A stretch of 64,000 nucleotides of DNA, from contig JANDEH010000007.1 in assembly GCA_024610705.1 (NCBI GenBank), forward strand, positions 56,754,508 through 56,818,507, written 5' to 3'. Origin of the DNA: Tetragnatha versicolor (taxonomy: Eukaryota > Arthropoda > Arachnida > Araneae > Tetragnathidae). Shown here piece after piece: positions 48,206 through 59,963 of the stretch. A program made the position numbers and the translations under genes. Below the pieces are notes generated by a model, which saw nothing but the letters and a program-made list of their open reading frames with translations, was not told the origin of the DNA and ran no database searches. Numbering within the stretch: position 1 is the stretch's first letter; each line of letters begins with the position of its first letter.

Positions 48206-50987
48206 CTAAACGTGGAAAAATAAATCAACATCGTCAATCTCAATTAAAAACGTAAATAAAACTTTCTTGAAATGATTGTAGCTGTTTATTGACTGCAACT
48301 CTAATGGTAAACTATTATATAACTTAGGAGCTAAATATAAAAATGCTTGCGATATATTTCTTTACGTATTGTTGGTAGTTCAAAGATTATATTAGGACGT
48401 CTATCTGAAATATTTTCTTTTAATTTACAAAGTGATTTATTTTTAAAAAGTTGTAAAATTATTCTATAAAAGGCATTATAACGGATTGGTAGTAATCTTA
48501 GGGATTTATAATGAGGTGTATTAGTAGTTTTAAAGTAATTTAAAATTTTGAAACATTTATTCTGTACAGATATAATCGGATACAAATTGGATTTATAGTC
48601 ACTCCCCCAAACTAAAATTCCATAATTAATAATAGAATAAAACCATGAGTAATAAAGAGTGATCAGAAAGTCTTTTGAAATTTTATTTTTTAGGTAGTAA
48701 AACTTATAAAGAATAAAACGGAGTTTCTTAGAAATTTCATTGACATGCGTTTTCCATTTTAAGTTGCAATCAATATACAAACCAAGGTATTTAATAGTAT
48801 TAACAGATTGAAGAGAATAACATGAACAATTAGAAAATGCTGCGCAGTTCGGCGAGTGATACTTAGGTTCAAAATTAAAGCTAGGGTTCTTCAAACTGAA
48901 ATATATATATTTAGTCTTATTCAAGTTTAATTCTAGGTGATTTGATGAGAACCAATTACCAATAGTAACTAAATCCTGTTCTACTTGTAATTTAAGAGTA
49001 TTTAAATCGGAACATGAATAAAGCAGAACCGAGTCATCAGCATACGAAATAATAGATCCAAATAATTTTAATTTACAGAAATCATTTATAAAAATTAAAA
49101 AAAGTAAAGGTCCTAAAATAAAACCTTGAGGAACACCCTTCGTGAGAGAAATAAAACTACTAAAATCACTGTCTATTTTTACTCTTTGTTGTCTATTATG
49201 TAAGTAACTATACAAACCAATTTAAAATGTTACCTCTTATTCCAGCATAATTGAGTTTTTGAATTAAAATTTTATGATTAACGTTATCAAATGCTTTGGA
49301 AATATCCAAAAATATGGCTAGGGTCTTTTTGTTATTATTAATGCTGGTATAAATAAAGTTAGTGAATTTTAAAAGAGCATCTGTGGTGCTTCTTTTTTTT
49401 ATAAAACCATATTGGTTTTCAGCAAAAAATTTTGTCGTGTTTAGAAAATCATAAATTCTATTCGAGATTATTTTTTCAATCAATTTAGAAAAAACGGGCA
49501 AGATTGAAATAGGTCTATAATTTGATAAATATTTTTGTCACCAGATTTGAAAATGGGTGTTACAGTGGCACATTTTAATGAATTTGGGAATAAACCCAAA
49601 TCAAAAGATGAATTTAAAAAATTTGTCAAAAACTCAACATTATTGATGGAAAATTGCTTCATAATTTGAAAATTTAAACCGTCATAATCGTAAGATTTTT
49701 TGTTGGGAAAAGAATTTAAGACATCATATATTTCATAATCAAATATTTAAAAAAAAACGAAAGATTTTTCACAAGGTGAAATATACTGTTTAAAATTATC
49801 ATCACTTAAAACGTTTGAAGACATATTATTGTGACAGAAATGAGAATTAAATTTCAAAGCTAAATCACAATTATTTAATGAGTCAGGTAGTTTATTTGAT
49901 TTACTTTTATTTATGATATTATTGACTAAATCCCATTTTTGCTTGTTAGACGAGCATTTGACAAATTGTTCTTTATAAAACTCATTTTTCCTACATTTTT
50001 TATTTTGATTGAATTTACAGTTGATTTATATGCTACTTTATAGATTTCATCATAAGGATATTTTTTAAGTTTTTTGAACAATTTTTCTTTCCTTAGAACC
50101 AAACAATAGATAGCTGGAGTCATCCAATTTTTGTTAAATTTTTTACCGAATTTTCTTTTAAATTTAAAGTTGTTTATAATAGAATTAATCTTAAACAAAA
50201 ATGAATTATATTGTTGGTCCAGAGAGATGTTGGTATCCCATTTCATTTTATATTGTGATAAGTAATTTAATAGCTGATTATAGTTAATTGAGATATCAGA
50301 ATTATTTTTTTGTTTTAAATTAAGTATTTTGCTTGAGTTTAATTTGCATAATATTGGATAATGATCCGTTAAGTCATTTAAAAAAACTGCAGTTTGGGGA
50401 GACATATAATTTTGATGTTTAATAAATACGTGATATATGCACGTAGTAGTGAGCAGTGATCTAGTTGGTATATTGATATAAGATTGAAATCCATAATGAT
50501 ATACTAAATTCAGATAATCTTGTATACAGTTATTAGCGTCGTTAAGAATATTAATGTTTAAATCACCAATTAAAATTATATTTTCATAATTTTGCTTATC
50601 TAAAGTAGATTGAAGTTCTAAATTAAAATCTGAGATAGAAAATTCATGTGAACGGTATACAGAAAATAAACTCAATTTCAAGCTTTTACTATATAACAAA
50701 ATAGCTTCAGCAGTACTTAAATCCGAGTCTATTTCAATGAGATCAAGGTTTTCACGAAAAAACACAACAATACCACCTGATCTATTATTCTGTCTACAAC
50801 AAAATCTAGAACTAAACCCATTTATTGAGTATAAGCTTTTTTCACTATCATAGATCCATATTTCTGACATAACTATTATTGAAATATGTTGAATACATTT
50901 AGAAGTAAGAGCAATAAAATTATCAAAATTCATACGGATGCTTCGAATGTTTACATGAATAAGATACATGTACTTAATAAGATACAT
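48206..50987 (-). pseudogene. non-LTR ORF2 (endonuclease and reverse transcriptase), frameshifted
   Basis: Endonuclease motifs, in order: HVNIRSI, MSEIWI, RSGGIVVF, YRSH, IILIGDLNINI, PTRSLLTTTCIYHVFIK and LTDHYPI. These are APE-type, but the usual Asp of 'IDHIF' is Tyr (CIYHVF), which should impair cleavage. Reverse-transcriptase motifs are AENQYGFIKKRSTTDALLKF, LDISKAFDNVNH, TKGVPQGFILGPLLF and the catalytic YADDSVLL. After that come the thumb and C-terminal region ending LAPKLYNSLP. The frame breaks near 49,926, 49,740, 49,530, 49,210 and 48,331, so it cannot be made as one protein. The family nicks target DNA and copies its RNA in place. The closest assignment by motif is CR1/jockey group; the clade is not certain. 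Confidence 0.85.
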
Positions 50988-51025
50988 GTACTTACATGTA
51001 TAAGATACATGTACTTACTTATAAG
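50950..51025 (-). repeat. short tandem repeat between ORF1 and ORF2
   Basis: About three copies of 'AAGATACATGTACTTA' with variable spacers lie at the ORF1-ORF2 junction. They supply the first codons of the apparent ORF2 frame (MYLIKYMYLI), so the true ORF2 start is probably nearer HVNIRS. Confidence 0.7.
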
Positions 51026-51124
51026 ATACTAATACTACAAATATTATTTCCTGGCAATAAAAATTTTTCTAAATCATCCAAATACAATAACTGTTTACAA
51101 TCTGGAAGAGTTACCTGAATTGAA

Positions 51125-51950
51125 TCAATCGGAAAGCTCGCCATTTAAGTCCTCCTCAGTTTGTATTCGATAAATTTTGGATGTTTCATTTTTCCTCACG
51201 TAAATCTTGCCATCTCGCACCCAGCAAAACTTGAAGTGGTTTACCTTTTTGAAGTTCCTTGATAAGTAGAATATTTTTTTAAGTTCAGGTGTGAGGTGCT
51301 CATTGAAGTATACAGGCATGTCAGTGAATCGTGGATTTATTTCAGATGTAGTTATCTTTCTTTCTTTCAACTTTTTTTGTATTTCATCTTTAGCTGGCTT
51401 AGATTTAAACTGTACAATAATAGATTTAGGTCTTTCTTTATTAAAACTTGGCACACGGTGAGCGATCACAACGTTATTTATTAAATCACAACTTGCCAAT
51501 TCTCCTATTTTTGATAGAATTTGTTCGATATTTTCATTCTCAGATTCAGGGATGTCCGAAATTTCCAAATTAGCCCGACGTGAGTATTGTTTCAGCTCTA
51601 TAACAGATAATTTTAGATCCTTGACTTCTTTTTTCATTAACAGATTCTCTTCTGCAATTCTTTTATTTTCAGATTTTAGGTTTTTATTAGCATCTTCTAA
51701 TTTCATCACAGAACCTTTTAATTCTTGAATAACTGCATTATTAAAATCCAGAGACTGTTTAAAGTCATCAAGCTTGTCCGCCACAAATTTTTTCAGTTCA
51801 TTATTCTGCTTTTCAATTAAGCTCATGATTTCAGGATTTAGGTTGATGTTCGTCTCCGGTTTCACTGTTTCAGCTTCTTTTGTTCTATTAGAAACATCTG
51901 AAAGTGACTGACTACATGTTATGCAGATCCACCTTTTCTTTTTATCAGCT
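51125..51950 (-). pseudogene. non-LTR ORF1 (nucleic-acid-binding protein), 5'-truncated
   Basis: The open frame continues upstream of the first ATG/GTG to LYTADKKKRWICITCSQSLS, where W-x-C-x2-C looks like the end of a PHD-type zinc finger. Next is a long coiled coil (about residues 5-90 of the ORF, rich in heptad L, I and K), the ELKQYSRRANLEISDIPE motif common to L1/CR1-type ORF1 proteins, then a C-terminal domain like the insect 'FP' family (VVIAHRVPSFNKERPKSIIV, FKFCWVRDGKIYVRK). Such proteins bind element RNA as multimers. An in-frame stop precedes the remnant near 51,966, marking the truncated 5' end. Confidence 0.75.
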
Positions 51951-51965
51951 GTGTATAATATATTT

Positions 51966-54900
51966 TATTTTATGTTTAATATAAGTATAAAATATCCTAT
52001 TTTTGTTACATATTAAGTCAAAGTCAACATTTATAGACTACGTGCTAACAATCCACTCGTGGTAACTGGTAAGAGAGGGTTGAATTCATATATTTTCTGT
52101 ATTTTGTTGTAGCATTTAAGTTATTATTATAAATTATTGCTTTTATAAAAATATATTATATACTCCCTACTTTTATGATTGGTAATTAAAACACGTGTTA
52201 GTAATCAGTATAACAACATATTCAAAAGGAAGTTCCATTATTTTATGTAAGTACTCTTGATGATCCAACTCAAAAGGTAAGTAAATCAAAAACATTTTAT
52301 TTTATGAAATTCTATGGTACAAAGAGAACGAGAACTTTTTTTTCAAAAAGTATAGAATTTTTATACAAAAAAATATGTATTAACCTGCACGTACATGTTT
52401 TTAACGTATCCTCATAATAATAAAGTTCAAAATTCAAAACTTACCGTAAGTTTAAAAATACGAGTTGAAAATTAATTAACACAGCCCGCAAAAAAAGCCG
52501 TATTTTCAATTCTCTAGAAAAATATCCCCATCCCAGAAAACCAAAACGAGAATTATGGAAGAACACAAATTACTATTCAACTCTCCCATTTATTTTTATT
52601 CGAGAGTAGGCTTTAGAGAGACAAAGAGGAAACTCTCAAAGACAAACACTGGGATTCATTATTGGACAAAATCCAAATCCGGAGACAAAATATTAATGAC
52701 CGCTTGATTACCGCTCATGGGGTGCGCTTTGTTCCTCTTGTGGTCATTGAGTCCTAAGAAAACAAACGAGTGGACATTACTCTGTTTCCATCCCTCCTGA
52801 TTATACAGTACAGATGGAATATTTATTCAGTCTTTTAGGCGTGGGTTTTAGATTGAGTATCAACACCCCCTGGAATCAATTTTCGTTGCTGAAACAAAGG
52901 ATTTGGAGAGGAGATTGTTCAGCTGATTTCTCTCGGTTGAATTGCTAGGAGTGTAATTAAAAGGTTTTTGGATATTCGAAATGTGTAATTAAGGGAAATT
53001 AATCGAGATTTTCGCTTTTTTTTGTATTGTTGGGTTATTTACTATAAGGGTTGCATTGCGTGTGCATTGGAAGCATTGTAGTTAGTTTTCGAATTTACGA
53101 TTGTAGGGTGATCACGAATTTGTCATAGAGTGACATGAAATTTTATTTACTCTTTAAATTTTTCCAATAATAATTTGGATAGTTTAATTTCTAATATTTG
53201 TTGAGGGATATCGTTTTGTTTATATGAAAAAACCGCTGCAATATTTTCTTGAAATATAAAACAAACCTAGCTAATAGGTTATATAAATTAATTATAAGTT
53301 AATTTAAAAAATTGTGCATGTGTTTCTAAAACAGTTTAAAGAACAGTTTTACACAAATGATATCGAAACATCAATTATATTTCTAAAAGTTTCATCATGT
53401 TTTCTACCTATATTTTTTTCATCTAAAACAAAAGTACCCTATATTATGAAATCTGTAATTCAACGAGTTAAGATATTTTTTTCAATACCTCAAAGAAGAG
53501 TGGAGACATTTGATGTGAAATAGAATAATAACAACAACAACAACAACAATAATAATTTTTTATTTTCTACACAAATAATTTTTTTACAGAACACAAGGAA
53601 AAAAATATAACTGTTTTAATTTAAAAGACTGGCCTATTAAAAGCTTGCAAAAAAATTCCACCCGAAATTTAATAAATATTTTACTCATATACATAAATCC
53701 TAATTTAAGTATTAGAAGTGCGGAAAACTTTTCGAAAGCTAAATATTAAATTTTGAGATATGAACATTAAGGCAAAGGCGAAAGGAGCTCCTTGACTCTT
53801 AAAGTCAATTGCTCTTAATGGAAAAACTAAAATTTACTCGGTCTCTAGTTCTCTCTTTCTTTCCAATTAAAGAAAATTATAGTTAAGTGACAGTAGTTAT
53901 TGCTCTTAATGAATCCAAACACAATTATCTAGTTAATATTAACCTAGTTAATGGATCTGTATACTGTCTTTCTTCAGGACTGTTGCAATAGTTTAGACTT
54001 GCAAATAAAACTGTGTTTAAATATTTTTTGCCTTTTAAAAATCACAATTTATTCCTTGTTTTGTTTTAAGTAGTTTCATTAAAAATTAATAGATCTGTAG
54101 TGCAAGGTGGAAAAAGTAGTTTCGAGGACGAGTAATAGGTATATAATGTTTTGTAAAAACTGAGGGATAATTAAAAATCTTGGTAGTACTTCTAAGGTTG
54201 AGGGATTTTCAAGACTGTGATTTTCTCAGGTTGAGGGACTACATTTTATTAAAATGAAAAATAAAGTTGTAAATTAATGTAAATAAAGTTTAGTTTTGTA
54301 TTTATTATTTGATTATCTGTTTCAAAGTAAGGAAGGTTTAGTAATGGACAAATATTATTTTTACCATGATTCGATCATCTCTTTTTGTTAAATTTTCTAT
54401 AAACTTTCTCAATGTTTAAAGTAAAATTATGTGAAGGACGTCTAAGGGTTTCTGATTTACGAGCTTTAATAAGCTTTAATTTTCTACATTAATTTTGCTT
54501 TTTAATATAAAGTATAACTTTAAAGCAAAGTAAATATTTTATTTCCATTTAGTTAATTTTAAGAAAATTATAAGAAACTTTAAAAAAAACTAACTGTAGC
54601 CAATTTGGCACTATTATATAGCCGATCTGCTGTTCAAAAATCAAATGTCAGGTATTTATTGGTAAAAAATAGCGCCAACTTGGCGATCACTAGGGACTTT
54701 CACCAAAGTAAACTCCTTCAAAAGGTGAGGTAGCTGGTTTTTATAAGAGCTTCTGCTTACCATAATTATTTAAAATAGCTGAATTAAAATCTGTCGATAA
54801 TGGTTATGGTGAAGTATCAAAGCTGAAGGAAACATTTAACACTTCAAATTATAAACGTCACCCTTGTTGAACTACAAAATTATGATGATTTTGTCATTAA

Positions 54901-55800
54901 AGATCAATAGAGATCTAATTCTTTTTAATGCAATACAAAATTTCTTAAACGGCATAGGATATCAAGAGAACAATGGATAAGAATTTACGAAAACGTTTTC
55001 ATACAAAGATTTACTTCTAAGGAACAACGACTCACCGACGTTGATCATTATAATGCCATGTTAATATGCAATTCCTGTGAATAATTCAAGTTATTTGAGC
55101 TTTATTCTATTTATTTCAATAAAATTAATTTTTCACGTCTAAAAAAAAACCTTATATCTTTATAACTTTTTCTAAAACGAATATGTTAATTCGTAGATCA
55201 TAACTTTGAAAAAGAATCTGCAGCAATGATATAATTTCTTGCATAATTGTTCTGTACGTCTTTATGTATAATGTATAAGTTGTTTTGTTTTCCCTATAAC
55301 CGGATACGGATAAGTGATGATATGCGCAGAAAACCTATAAATACTTCAGTCATTCGGGATATTGTAAATTAGCTCGAACATTTTCTCTAGCCGTGCAAGT
55401 TCGATTTTTGCTATTTAATGCGATTTCATCGTCTCCATTTCATCTGACGCACATTATCTGGTCTCAATAGTTGAAAATCCGAAATCCTCCCATTAGAAAT
55501 TTCTACACTACTCTGGGATTCCTTCACATCCTCCTTATCAATAAATAACCCAACCTAACCGAAGCAACTTAACGAAACGGACGTCCCAATCTTCCCCGAA
55601 AAGAAAAGACGCGACGCAACTCCCCCACCCCGCCTAAAAAGAGACAACTTCTTTAACGTCTGCACACACTGAGAAATAGGAAGTAAAAAAAGAAAAATAA
55701 ATTCTTCAGGCATTGTTATTTTCGCCCTCGTCTCTCTCTCTCTCGGCGTCGTTTGATTAAGTAATTGACTGACTGCCATCATCTCTCCCCACCGTCTGAG
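51966..55800. other. AT-rich stretch without supported genes
   Basis: The 52,450-53,000 part has higher GC and may be conserved host sequence. The open frame at 53,314-53,523 (+) ends at an (AAC)n tract and is unrecognised. No transposon ends with TSD were found. Confidence 0.4.
53528..53558 (+). repeat. (AAC)n(AAT)n microsatellite
   Basis: About seven AAC units followed by three AAT units. Confidence 0.85.
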
Positions 55801-55864
55801 TGCCGTTGTCTGATCAGTCTCTCTCTCCAGAAGGTCCGGCGGAATTCCTCTCGGATTGTCCATC

Positions 55865-55953
55865 ATGGAGAAGAAACGAAGGTCCTCTTCGGCCGGACCC
55901 CCTCGGGAAGAGGCCATGAGTAGGTCCTGCAGCAGACGATCCCTGAGGATGAG
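55865..55953 (+). CDS. candidate 5' coding exon of an unidentified host gene
   Basis: ATG at 55,865 lies in CATCATGG and opens MEKKRRSSSAGPPREEAMSR, then SCSRRSLRM. The frame reaches AG|GTAATT at 55,953/55,954, an acceptable 5' splice site. An in-frame TGA (55,811-55,813) lies upstream, so this is the first Met. The region 55,550-55,950 is clearly more GC-rich than its surroundings, and TCAGT at 55,814-55,818 matches the arthropod initiator. The peptide is basic and Ser/Arg-rich with no domain that I recognise. A minus-strand frame of 120 codons overlaps (55,555-55,917) and is an equally unproven alternative. Confidence 0.3.
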
Positions 55954-56262
55954 GTAATTCCGTTAATTACTTTTTATGATCTGTGGTGATGACCATTACT
56001 CAAATTTAAAAAAAAGAGGCACTGTATGACTTGTTTAAATAACCGGTGCATGTAGTTACTGTAAATCATCAGAAGAAAATGTTACCTACAGACTTTTTTC
56101 ATACATTTAAATTTGTTCCATTCGATGTATTTTGAAAAAGTTGTCTTCTGCATAAAAAAAATTCCAACTAATTACAAAGGACTATCAGTCTTTACGTTTA
56201 GTCTCAAAACTTACCATCTTCCCATTTCATGTCAAGCCGATGGCCATAACTTCTCAAAAATA

Positions 56263-56310
56263 CTTATTTTTCTTTGAAATAGGGTCTGTATTATTTCAAA
56301 GAAAAATAAG
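56263..56310. repeat. hairpin with 18-bp perfect arms
   Basis: CTTATTTTTCTTTGAAAT and ATTTCAAAGAAAAATAAG flank a 12-base loop. The arm core recurs in the hairpin at 56,647-56,710. Confidence 0.7.
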
Positions 56311-56646
56311 TTTAACCCTCATGAGAAAATGGAGAATTCCCTGTATCTGACTTTAGGAAAATGTTTTAAATAATTAATAGTAACAAATAAAATAATGCAA
56401 CAATTAAATACTTGGTATAAAATTAACAATTGATATGGCACTGATAAGAGATTTAAAAAAAATCGGATCACGAGACCAAGATATTATCAACAATGTAAAA
56501 GAAAGAACAAGTTTAAAAGAAAATTAATTCTCAATTAGGAATCAATAATACTAAATTGATAAATCTATTGTTTAATTTACTATTGCTGACTTTCAAAAGA
56601 TTTTTAGCTGATGGGAAATTATTACTGTGAATTTCCCATTTTCTTG

Positions 56647-56710
56647 TGTGAAAATTATTTTTCTTTGAAATTTTAATGGAAATGTTTCAAAGAAAAAGAT
56701 GCATTCACAC
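56647..56710. repeat. two-part hairpin sharing the same core
   Basis: Inner arms TTTTTCTTTGAAA and TTTCAAAGAAAAA (56,658-56,670 and 56,685-56,697) are enclosed by GTGTGAA and TTCACAC. The core matches the 56,263 hairpin, giving four copies of TTTCTTTGAAA in alternating orientation within 450 bp. Confidence 0.65.
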
Positions 56711-59087
56711 GCATTTCCGAAAAGAGATGGTTCGTCAAAAGATCGGGAGTTGAATAAAGTTAGGTTATCCTATTCGGTTTGTTGATAATTTTAGAGTAAT
56801 AAATCTGCAAAATCATAACTATAGATTAAGACTTGTTCGCTAGCAAGCTGCTTATTTCAGTTTTTATATATTCCGTTTAAAAGGAAAATATGGTACTTTA
56901 GGTTATGATTTAGCCAGGCGCAAATCTCTACAGTTCGACTATATTGACAACGTTTTATTATTTATAAATAAAATGTAACAAAATTAAAAGAAACACTGCT
57001 AATTTAGAGATTTTATAGTTGTTACACTTTTATAATTGATTAGTTTTGGCTAATCCTAAATAACTGAAAAAAGTAAGCAGTTATTAATTTTTCTCTTCAA
57101 TAGATTTCCCAATTAGGTGATTTTCAAAATTTTAAATTGTTAACTGAAAAATAATGATTCCTTTAGTTTGTTTCATTTTATTCAGTTATTTTATTTGTTG
57201 TATTTTCTCAGAAAAATACATTTTTATCAGGACAGCTCAGTTACACTGCAAATGCAACAGTTTAGCAACACAAAGTATATAAATGTAACTCAATAATTAA
57301 CACTTTTACTAAAAAACGATTCGATTCTGTTGCGATTGCGTTGTGTGAGAGAAAGATAGTGTTGCGAAATGGTTGTTGGAGACAATGAATTGCGATCGAA
57401 ATTTAAGAACACTTTCAGATTCTACACACGTTTTACAACACTTTTTTTGAACAAATAACCAACAAAAAATATTCAGAACACTATCACAACACAATAAGGT
57501 TGATAAAGTGCACTATCTAACAACACAAAGGAAGTTTAGTTAATTTGGGGACAAAATTGTGTTCTTAAAGTCTGTGTTTATTTTTGTGTCGAGAGTTTAC
57601 AGCGTGTTCCAACCGAATTCGCTGACACTCCATTTCATAGAATTTATAAAGATCAATGTTGTAGCTAAATTAGTTGGTTAAATATCAGAACTATTTCCCT
57701 TTGCATATTGTGATTAAATATAGTTCTTTAGAAAGTTAAAAGTAATTTTTTGATATTTTTTGTAGGTTTTGTAAAAGTTAGTTGAAAGGGAGGTTTTAAG
57801 GGCACTTTCCCCGACTTCTTTTAAAATTTCAATATTTTAAATATAGTTTTATCATCTCGTTTTTGAAATCTGGGATCTTTTGTTGACACTATCATTCGCT
57901 ATGCTGGAAAATGTTCAGGGAAAAAGTCAATAATATGCATTACATACAGACAAAATGTGCTTTTTTTAAGAAGAAGTTTAATGCCTAAATTACCAGGTAT
58001 TACCAAGTTAAATGGAATAAAGTTTTGTGCCTCCCTTTGCACATTAAAACCCCACATTTCAGTTTCATTCTTATGGACCTCTTAAAATTCTGTGTAGTCA
58101 TCTTAAGCAGGGGAAAAAGTTTATGGAGTTCATTCGGATAATTGCTTAGTAAAATTGTTGGATATAAATTAGAATATTAACTGCTTTCACAAAAAATGTT
58201 TTTATTTGAAATGGTTAGTAAAACTTTTTCATTATCTACATATTCTATTGAAATTAACCTAATGAGATAGTTCTTTAGTCATTTAAAAGAAGAAAGAGTT
58301 AAGTTCAATCAGATTAGCTGTTTTATGAAAAGAAAAATATAAGTAATAATTATGTAATGTAATATTCTTAAGTGGAAAAATGTAAAAAGTACTTTTCAAA
58401 GGAAAAAAAATAGCATGTTTTTTTTTGTTTTAAAAAAAAGGAACTGATGCTTTCATGTTGCATCTATGCGTAAAAGAATATTTTCAGTTACTGTGCTAGT
58501 TATGAGACTTACTATCAAAGAAAACTACTCTGAATGAGAGTTTTTATGTTTCCTTTGATTGGCAATAAAGCTTAAAAGTTCTGTTGGTACTCGGTGCGAG
58601 TTTGAACATTTACGACTGTGGTATAAACGTTTAATTAATCGATTCCTGCTTTAGAAGAAAAGGAATATCGGAACTTGACTTTTCTTCTATGGAAGCGCTA
58701 GAGAAAGTGAATAATTTATAGCTGTTTTATGGGCTTATTCCCCTTTTTAACGAGTCTCCATACCGAGTGGAATTCCTTCATTAACATAAAATGTCATAAA
58801 ATCAGCCCACGAGTTTCTGAAGTTAGTGATTATACTGATTAGTAAATGCGCATCTTAGATAAAGCGCATTGCAGGCGTTGTTCTAGAGATAGTATTTATT
58901 TAGTCTTGTAAAATCGAAATAAAAAACTAATTTGGTGATTATTTTCACCATTTGGTGAAAATAGCAGTAGTTTAATTAGGTATATTTAAAAGTTTTTTCT
59001 TTCTTTTTTTAAGAATCAGCTTTTCAATTTGTAATATTACTGATCCTAGACTTTGGAATTGTATTATTTTACTAAATTTTCACTGTA

Positions 59088-59963
59088 TCTCTCTATTCTA
59101 AAAAAAGTTTTTGTAAATGGTTTCCAGAGAAAGGCTTTTTAATTACTGATCCGTATAACATGTTTTTGGTATCAAACTGTTCGGATTCTTTTGAGGATGT
59201 GCAATAAGCCTTTAGAATTTCTAAAAAAATTCTCAATTCTAAAATATTTCCATTTTTCTGGATTACGGATAAGGTTGAAGTTAACAGCAAGAAACTGTCG
59301 TACAATTTATTATACTTCCAATCACAATGACCAACCGACGATATTCATTAATGATGAAAATAATTCCTTTCACGCTTTAAAAATGCGTTTCAAAATATGT
59401 ACATTCTAAATAAAATATTTTTAAAAGACTGATAAGAGTTTTCCAGAAACTCACAGCTATACTATTTAAGTATAGAATTACACACACCAAAATCAATTGT
59501 TTTTAAACATTGAGTGTAATGTAGGTTTTGTCTCTTATTATTTTCAATAGCTTAAATTGTATTGTTTTAAAAGTATGTTTTAAAACAAAAACTTGAATGA
59601 TAAAACACTAGACATTTTGAAGAGTTACTAGGTACTATATTAAATTTAACAGATTCATTGTTGAACTTTTTTTTAAATATTGAATAACAATAGTTACGAC
59701 CAGACCTGATGGCTATTTTCAAGGAAAACGTGTTTATTAAATTATTGATAATTTAGAACCAATAAATATTCTAACTTTTAAGATAGTGTGCTTTTGGAAA
59801 GTTGGTTGACGTTTCTGCTACTTTTGTTTTCACGAATGTTTCATAAATAAATAATTTTAGTGAGCAGGGTCTTGTGGGGATTGCGAAGCGATCCAAAAGG
59901 CCCTGCGTCAGCAGTTAACGGGGGTTGTTGAGTGACAGCGAGCAGGGGGCGGTAGCTCCCTAG
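59088..59963 (+). mobile_element. non-autonomous Helitron (876 bp), both ends intact
   Basis: It begins A|TCTCTCTATTCTAAAAAAAG and ends GGGGGCGGTAGCTCCCTAG|T. The 5' TC, the 3' CTAG after a hairpin and insertion between A and T are all Helitron hallmarks. Before the terminus lie a GGATTGCGAAGCGATCC hairpin (GCGAAGC at 59,883-59,889) enclosed by GCAGGG/CCCTGC. The first 530 bp match 47,667-48,198 and, more distantly, the start of 41,895-43,216 (-). No Rep/helicase gene. The frames at 59,093-59,409 are repeat sequence. Confidence 0.88.

Larger units (their letters stand above)
48199..51955 (-). mobile_element. CR1/jockey-superfamily non-LTR retrotransposon, near full length
   Basis: Minus-strand order: ORF1 (about 51,950-51,125), a short spacer with a 20-bp tandem repeat, then ORF2 (50,987-48,206) with endonuclease, reverse transcriptase and C-terminal region. 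The 5' end is cut inside the ORF1 zinc finger. The 3' end stops just after the ORF2 stop, where it abuts Helitron sequence, so the 3' UTR and tail are missing. ORF2 has several frameshifts. No TSD is visible. It is related to the fragment at 43,254-43,590. Confidence 0.82.
55954..59087. other. AT-rich stretch without supported genes
   Basis: If the 55,865 exon is real, this would be the start of a long first intron. It contains two related hairpins (56,263-56,310 and 56,647-56,710). No transposon ends were recognised. Confidence 0.4.

Noticed and set aside
43801..58985. Shared 'TTTGGTGAAAATAGCAGTA' at 43,800 and 58,957
   Set aside because: Only about 25 bp match, with no extension on either side. 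It is too short to call a repeat family.
47664..59409. Recurring frames at 47,664-48,010 and 59,093-59,409
   Set aside because: They recur because the Helitron 5' region is duplicated. Both strands are open by chance, and no Rep/helicase motif is present.
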